A stretch of 5,683 nt of DNA from Chloroflexi bacterium RBG_13_46_14. Its GTDB lineage: Bacteria; Chloroflexota; Dehalococcoidia; Dehalococcoidales; UBA2162. Every line of letters starts with the position of its first letter. Position 1 is the stretch's first letter. Shown in pieces: positions 1 to 4,200 of this stretch. The translations under genes were made by a program, and so were the position numbers. The stretch is from NCBI GenBank assembly GCA_001796415.1, contig MGML01000035.1, positions 172 through 5,854 of the forward strand, read 5' to 3'. The notes under the pieces were generated by a model. It was not told the origin of the DNA, did no database searches, and saw nothing but the letters and a program-made list of their open reading frames with translations.

Positions 1-184
1 CTACCGTGGTGCTGAAAGCGGTGGCGGTGAAAGTCGCCGGCTTCCTTACCGTGACCGTCGCCCCCACCTTCTGGAATTCCGGGGAAAAATCGCGGTGCAC
101 CAGGTTAGCCATGACGAGGTTGTTTTCCAGCGCCATTACCGCCTCTTTAGCGATGACACTGGGTGTAATTAAAGTGTTGCTCAT
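1..184 (-). CDS. Major coat protein, P22 coat-like, N-terminal fragment (cut by window edge)
   Basis: The 61 visible codons begin MSNTLITPSVIAKEA, followed by a segment ending in ENNLVMANLVHRDF and then a VGATVTVRKPATF stretch. This is the characteristic opening of P22 gp5-type major capsid proteins: an N-terminal helix, the 'LENNLVMANLVHRD' segment, then the 'G-TV-IRKP' strand. That family has the HK97 fold and forms the icosahedral shell with help from a scaffold protein. Only the N-arm and first strands are present; the rest lies beyond the left edge. The ATG at 184-182 is chosen because AAGGAGA sits 4 bases upstream (189-195) and because the family normally begins at this Met. It follows the scaffold gene with a 9-base gap, so its ribosome binding site runs into the scaffold stop codon and the two are probably translationally coupled. 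Family recognition is from memory of the motif; no search was run. Confidence 0.88.
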   Translation of the reverse strand, partial: MSNTLITPSVIAKEAVMALENNLVMANLVHRDFSPEFQKVGATVTVRKPATFTATAFSTTV

Positions 185-188
185 TTTG

Positions 189-195
189 TCTCCTT
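189..195 (-). promoter_or_regulatory. Ribosome binding site of the coat protein gene
   Basis: Read on the minus strand this is AAGGAGA followed by CAAA and the ATG, a near-ideal Shine-Dalgarno with short spacing. Its first two bases fall within the TAA stop codon of the scaffold gene (194-196). Ribosomes finishing scaffold would therefore sit on the coat start site, which fits coupled, high-level coat synthesis. Confidence 0.8.
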
Positions 196-877
196 AATGT
201 GATAAGGAGGGGTCTTCTTTCTTTCTGGCTGCGGCGTATTCTTCCATAGACATCTTATCCGCTTTTTCCACGGTGAGTTCGCCGCTGCCTCCGATACCTT
301 TATTGGAGTCAGCTCTGAGGTCTTCTTTCTTGGCCACGGCCATCGTCTCGGCAAGATCCAGGATTTGTTCCTCGGTTTTCAGCCCGAACTTGGTCACTTT
401 TGTCTTGAGTTTATCGGCATCAACCCCTTTTGCCTGGGCTGCCTTCCATACCGCGAGTTCAAGTTCAAGCTCGTCAGCTTTCGCCAGCTTTTCAGCGTTG
501 GCCGCTTTATCGGCCTCGACTTCCGCTTTCTGCCGGGTCAGTTCGTCCCGTTCCTGTTTTCTCTGTCGCTTTTCCTGAATAGCCTTGAGTCCGTCCGGGT
601 CGCTGCGGTACTTTTCGTTTTCAGACTCTTCCTGCTGGCGCTGGTATGCGGAGTATCTTTCTTCCGCTTCCTTTACTGCTTTCTCCCTTTGTTCGAGAGA
701 TTTAGCATCTCTGCCGGCGTCTATCCTGGCTTTCTGTTCTGCTTTTTTTACTGCCTCTTCGAGCTGAGCCTTTGTAAAGGTCTCGGTTGTGCCTTCTGGA
801 GAAGTACCATCCCCATCGCCCGGAGCCTTACTCTTAGAGTGGGAATCCTGCGCGTTCCGGCCTTTATCCATAGTCAT
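194..877 (-). CDS. Capsid assembly scaffolding protein
   Basis: A 227-residue, very hydrophilic protein immediately upstream of the coat gene, the usual place of a phage scaffold. Residues 1-33 are a flexible, Gly/Ser/Pro-rich start. From about 36 to 145 it is almost continuous charged helix with heptad-like spacing (runs such as KAQLEEAVKKAEQKA and LAKADELELELAVW), expected to form a coiled coil. A middle part (about 145-190) has 'KAKGVDAD'-like and 'FGLKTEEQILDLAE' stretches. The tail ends in a basic amphipathic piece (SMEEYAAARKKEDPSLSH), like the coat-binding C-terminal helices of scaffolds. Scaffolds of this type guide coat polymerisation and leave the prohead; no protease motif is visible. 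The start at 877 is preferred over Met3 (871) because AGGAGGG at 888-894 lies 10 bases from it and 16 from Met3. I cannot assign it to a named Pfam family with confidence; the role rests on composition, length and position. Confidence 0.82.
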   Translation of the reverse strand: MTMDKGRNAQDSHSKSKAPGDGDGTSPEGTTETFTKAQLEEAVKKAEQKARIDAGRDAKSLEQREKAVKEAEERYSAYQRQQEESENEKYRSDPDGLKAIQEKRQRKQERDELTRQKAEVEADKAANAEKLAKADELELELAVWKAAQAKGVDADKLKTKVTKFGLKTEEQILDLAETMAVAKKEDLRADSNKGIGGSGELTVEKADKMSMEEYAAARKKEDPSLSH

Positions 878-887
878 CTGATTAAAA

Positions 888-894
888 CCCTCCT
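888..894 (-). promoter_or_regulatory. Ribosome binding site of the scaffold gene
   Basis: On the minus strand this reads AGGAGGG, a full-strength Shine-Dalgarno, 10 bases before the ATG at 877. It decides the start: the next Met (codon 3) would be 16 bases away. It lies only 6 bases downstream of the TTTTT tract that follows the stem-loop at 907-935. Confidence 0.75.
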
Positions 895-906
895 ACTATT
901 AAAAAT

Positions 907-935
907 CCCCTGCCGTTAAATATTCCGGTCAGGGG
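907..935 (-). terminator. Stem-loop followed by T-tract, upstream of scaffold (terminator/attenuator-like, or 5' mRNA hairpin)
   Basis: On the minus strand, CCCCTGACCG and CGGCAGGGG pair as 6 bp (907-912 with 930-935) plus 3 bp (913-915 with 926-928), with base 929 bulged and a 10-base AT-rich loop. The stem is followed by ATTTTTAAT (906-898). This is the shape of a weak intrinsic terminator for transcripts running from the giant gene toward scaffold. It also lies exactly where a transcript from the candidate promoter at 941-969 would begin, so it could instead be a 5'-terminal stabilising hairpin on the scaffold-coat mRNA. The stem is directly visible; the role is inferred. Confidence 0.5.
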
Positions 936-940
936 CTTCT

Positions 941-969
941 AGAATACGTTTGACTGATTGTTACATCAA
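941..969 (-). promoter_or_regulatory. Candidate sigma70-type promoter for scaffold and coat genes
   Basis: On the minus strand TTGATG (969-964) and TATTCT (946-941) are separated by exactly 17 bases, each matching the consensus at 4 of 6 positions. Predicted start of transcription is about 934-936, at the base of the stem-loop at 907-935 and about 58 bases before the scaffold ATG. The 4/6 matches are modest, and phage head genes are often expressed from one distant late promoter, so this is only a candidate. Confidence 0.35.
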
Positions 970-994
970 AATTGGGGGTGGTATTGACACGGTG

Positions 995-1003
995 TGATAT
1001 AAT
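995..1003 (+). promoter_or_regulatory. Extended -10 promoter of the small membrane protein gene
   Basis: TGATATAAT is a perfect extended -10 element (TGnTATAAT). The ATG of the small gene begins at 1011, 7 bases after the hexamer, so transcription would start at or within a base or two of the ATG and give a leaderless mRNA. No good -35 lies 16-18 bases upstream. A perfect TTGACA (984-989) is present but only 8 bases from TATAAT; paired instead with TATTAC (1005-1010) it would have a 15-base spacer. Extended -10 promoters do not need a -35. Confidence 0.6.
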
Positions 1004-1010
1004 CTATTAC

Positions 1011-1214
1011 ATGAATAATAAATTACAGGGTGTTTTGTTTTTTTATTTTTTTGTTTATCTCGGCTTTATATCATATTGTGTTACGGAAGTATTTGGTGCA
1101 AGAAACGGATGGTGTATATTCCTTATTTCTACTTGGGTCGGTCTCGGATTAATCGCATTTGCCACCGATCAATACACCAAAAAAGTCAAAAGCGATATGG
1201 ATAAGCATCATTAG
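1011..1214 (+). CDS. Small two-helix membrane protein, moron-like, function unknown
   Basis: The 67-residue product starts MNNKLQG. It has a first hydrophobic helix at about 6-27 (rich in F, Y, V, L), a short turn around TEVFGARNG, a second hydrophobic helix at about 33-52 (from WCIFLIS to LIAFAT), and a basic tail (DQYTKKVKSDMDKHH). Positive charge at the tail and Lys4 suggest both ends face the cytoplasm. It is the only gene on this strand, lies between head genes, has its own promoter and is about 34% GC against roughly 50-55% in two stretches counted in the scaffold gene; together these are typical of a phage moron. Possible jobs are superinfection exclusion, another lysogenic conversion trait, or a holin-like role; nothing in the sequence decides. 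The ATG at 1011 is preferred because the promoter sits just before it. The frame is open upstream to TTG at 972 (80 residues), but that start would lie upstream of the promoter and lacks a convincing Shine-Dalgarno. Its stop overlaps the giant gene's stop. Confidence 0.6.
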   Translation: MNNKLQGVLFFYFFVYLGFISYCVTEVFGARNGWCIFLISTWVGLGLIAFATDQYTKKVKSDMDKHH

Positions 1215-4200
1215 TCATGTACCTTTTCAAGGTCTTCTTCAAGTTTCTCTCCCGGCGTTAGTTCTGACCGCCGTTTCTTTTCCTGAATTGAAGTGGTGAC
1301 TTTCTTTGTCTTTATTAACCATTCTTCAAGGTCTAAGTTATTTCTGCGATAATCTTCTCTCCGTTTACCTTTCGGTAACGAAGTGTAGTAGGCGTATTTC
1401 TCGAATACCTTTGGAGATGGAACCTTAGAGAAGTCCACCTTATCAAGTCCCAGCATCCCCAGGTAAATGGTTTCGTAGAAGTTAGGATTGGACTGAAGGA
1501 ACCAATCATCCTCATACCATGTAAGAGTATTTCCGTTCCTGTCTTCCGGCCAGTTATTAGGGATACCTTCGAGTAAAACAACTCTATAATCAGTGTAACG
1601 TTCGGCGTACTCGTCAGGGATATAGTCGCCGTAGGCTTTGCGTAGAATCTCAGCCCGGCCAAACTCTGTTATATTCCCCTGAGAGTCCAGGCGCATACTT
1701 TCCGCTATTACCTTGCGTTTCTTCGGGTCTTCTACGTAGTAAGGTGATTTGAAATACGCGAGTCCGTCCATCTTGTCGAAATCATCTTTATACTGGTCGT
1801 AAAGGTCGTCATATTGGACGGATGGTACTTTTAAAGGTAAATCTATGCCGGACTTATCGTGCATTTCCATTGCAAATGAAGGATTGTCAAGTAAGAATCT
1901 ATCACGGCGTTTTCCTTTATCCGGGAGTTCGTAGTAATTGACATACGCCTCTATTAAATTCTCAGGAAATTCCTCACCGGTTTTTGGGTTTGTTAAAGCG
2001 TAAGAGTCCCTCCGGCGCCGGTCCATCCGGTAATCAGGATTGTTGGCAAGATATTCATCTCGTAAACGTGCTTGTTCTGTCTCATCGGGTTCAACTATTG
2101 CATCATACTCCGCATCCTGTATACGGTATTTAGCGTTGATTCTTAAAACGGGGATTTTGGTTATCGGTTCCCATGCTTCCTTATCCCTTAATTCCTTGTT
2201 AGTTCCCCAATCATCGAGGTCAGGATTGTCTACTCGAAAAAGTTTGGCTTCTGCGGATGACGCGCTGTATTGATCAACTATTTTACCGTACTCAACATAT
2301 TTTTCTGATATGTTTTTATCGGCACCATTGGAAAATGCGTCAACCCTCCGGATGTCATCCTGCCACTTCTTACCATCATCTGTTTTTAGAAATTCCTCTT
2401 TAGCATATTCCCTGCCGTTCTTATAATCGGGAGAGTTCTTCTCCGGGATAGAGGGAAGGTTTGAAAAGTCATTGACTTGCTTATCGAGTTTTATAAAATC
2501 ATCCTTTGCTCGAATCTTGATAACGTCCAGATTCCAGACCGTACTATTGCGTCCCTTTGTAAGTTCTTCATCGGTAATCCCGCCGTCATCTTTGGTTAGT
2601 TTATTCTCTAAAGCCCATTTGTAGGTTTCCGGGTGTTCGGACATATATAAATGCCATTGAGCATCTTTCTTAATGTTACCGGCTTCAACCCATTCATTAA
2701 CTTGCGTTTCGGGGGTTGGCATCGCAGGAGTTCCCTTATTGTATGCTTCGATTCTGTTCTGGTCGTCATACCAGGATTTACCTTCAGGAGTGAGTAAGAA
2801 TTGTTCCCGTGCGTACTCCCGTCCATCCTTATAATTACTAGAGTCTTTATCAGGGATTGAGGGAAGATACCAGGTTGAATCTTCATCGGAGAAACCTGAG
2901 TATTGGTCATTCAATGCACGATTCTTTACATTGATTTCCAGCGATTTAATCGGGGTATCGATTTCAGTTTTCAGGTCAGGATTCTTTTTCTGCATCCAGT
3001 TTGTTAATTGCGGATTCCGCGCCCGGATTAATAACGCCTCGGCACTGCCCGCAGAATAATCCTCGACCGCCTGTCCATATTTAAAGTAAGGTTCGGAAAC
3101 ATCCTTTGGAGGGATGCATTCACTTAATGCGCTATCCGGTATATCCAGTTCTTTAATCATCCTCTGTGCTTCATCGTAGGCTTTCTGAGTTAGTATATCG
3201 GCCTGCCCCCATATCGCAAGTTGAGCGTTCTCCTTCGGGTGATTACGTAACCAATCGGAGCGCGGGTTGATGTCAAGACCTGGATTGTCTTCGATAAGTT
3301 TTATACGTTCTTTTTTGTTCGATACTTCATAGCGTGTGAGGAGTTTATATTGGTCTGGCGTTATGTTCCCCAGGTAAGCCCTGGGGTTTTCTTTATCATA
3401 CTCGACAAGGTCTGCAAGGTTCGTAATCTTTTGCCTGGCCTGCCACTGCTGATAGTATTGTCCGAATGTCCATGTCAATGATTGGTCTGTTTCGATATCA
3501 TCGACTATTTCATGCAGTTTTTTGTTGGGGAGAGTATTTAATGTATCGTTTGAGACGGTCATCTGCCCCCACGCTTCCGCCAGGGGGTCGTAGTCTTTTT
3601 TAACCGTGATATCCTTCGGGAGGGTCTTGGCAAACAATTTATTATAATAGCTATTCAGGTCCTTCATGTTATAGGTTTCAGGTAATTTATCGGGAGTAGC
3701 ATTAGGTTCTTCTTTCTGCAAACCGAGTTTAAGTATTTCCGCCTTTGATTGTTTGGGTAATGATTCCTTCGGTTCTTCCAGCGCCCACTTACTGAAAACG
3801 AATTGCCGGGGATCGCCGCTGCGTAATGCCTTTTCTACCTGTATCAAATAAGGTGTAGGTATACCGGCCAGTTCACCGGCCGGTTTCGCAATGGACTCGA
3901 TAAAAGACACAAGGTCATCCATGTTTAAATCTTTGTAAGGGTCGGCTCCTATGGATTCCATCTTGAGAGCTTTAGTAACTAAATCTCCCAAGTCCCTTAA
4001 AGGCGCTTCTACCGGCGTACTTTGATATTCGAAATTCTCTCCTATCATGCGGTCTGTCAACCACTGCGCAGCAGAACCGAAGAAAAGAACGTCGTTTATC
4101 GGCGCCATGACAACATCAGATAATTCTCTGTCCTTGCGGAATTTGAAACCTGACTGTATAAGAGTAAATATCGCAGGAAGAATAACCCAGGCCAGTAGTA

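Noticed and set aside
273..578. 101-codon plus-strand open frame rich in serine and alanine
   Set aside because: Low-complexity shadow of the scaffold coiled coil in another frame; no start signals.
365..919. 184-codon plus-strand open frame opposite the scaffold gene
   Set aside because: It is the mirror of a lysine/glutamate-rich coiled-coil gene, giving an artificial F/L/S-rich product; it has no Shine-Dalgarno and runs through the scaffold ribosome binding site and hairpin.
984..1003. TTGACA and TATAAT as a consensus sigma70 pair
   Set aside because: The two hexamers match perfectly but are only 8 bases apart, too close for one polymerase; only the extended -10 reading is kept.
972..1010. 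TTG start giving the small membrane protein 13 extra residues
   Set aside because: The start would lie upstream of the TGATATAAT promoter, lacks a convincing Shine-Dalgarno, and the extension adds a hydrophilic stretch before the first helix. The ATG at 1011 explains the promoter position better.
1011..1214. Calling the small membrane protein a holin
   Set aside because: Two helices and a basic tail fit many small membrane proteins; no endolysin is next to it, and the opposite strand with its own promoter does not fit late lysis control.
1220..1240. Possible terminator just after the small plus-strand gene (ACCTT-TTC-AAGGT then CTTCTTC)
   Set aside because: The stem is 5 bp and AT-rich with a 3-base loop and no real T-run; too weak to call.
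2608..2910. 100-codon minus-strand open frame in another frame within the giant gene
   Set aside because: Entirely inside the giant gene with no Shine-Dalgarno or recognisable domain; the main frame's conserved repeats show which frame is real.
3863..3884. ACCGGCC direct repeat and ACCGGCCGGT palindrome
   Set aside because: It lies within codons for a 'KPAGELAGIP' stretch where AG/AG repeats and codon choice explain it; no further copies noticed.
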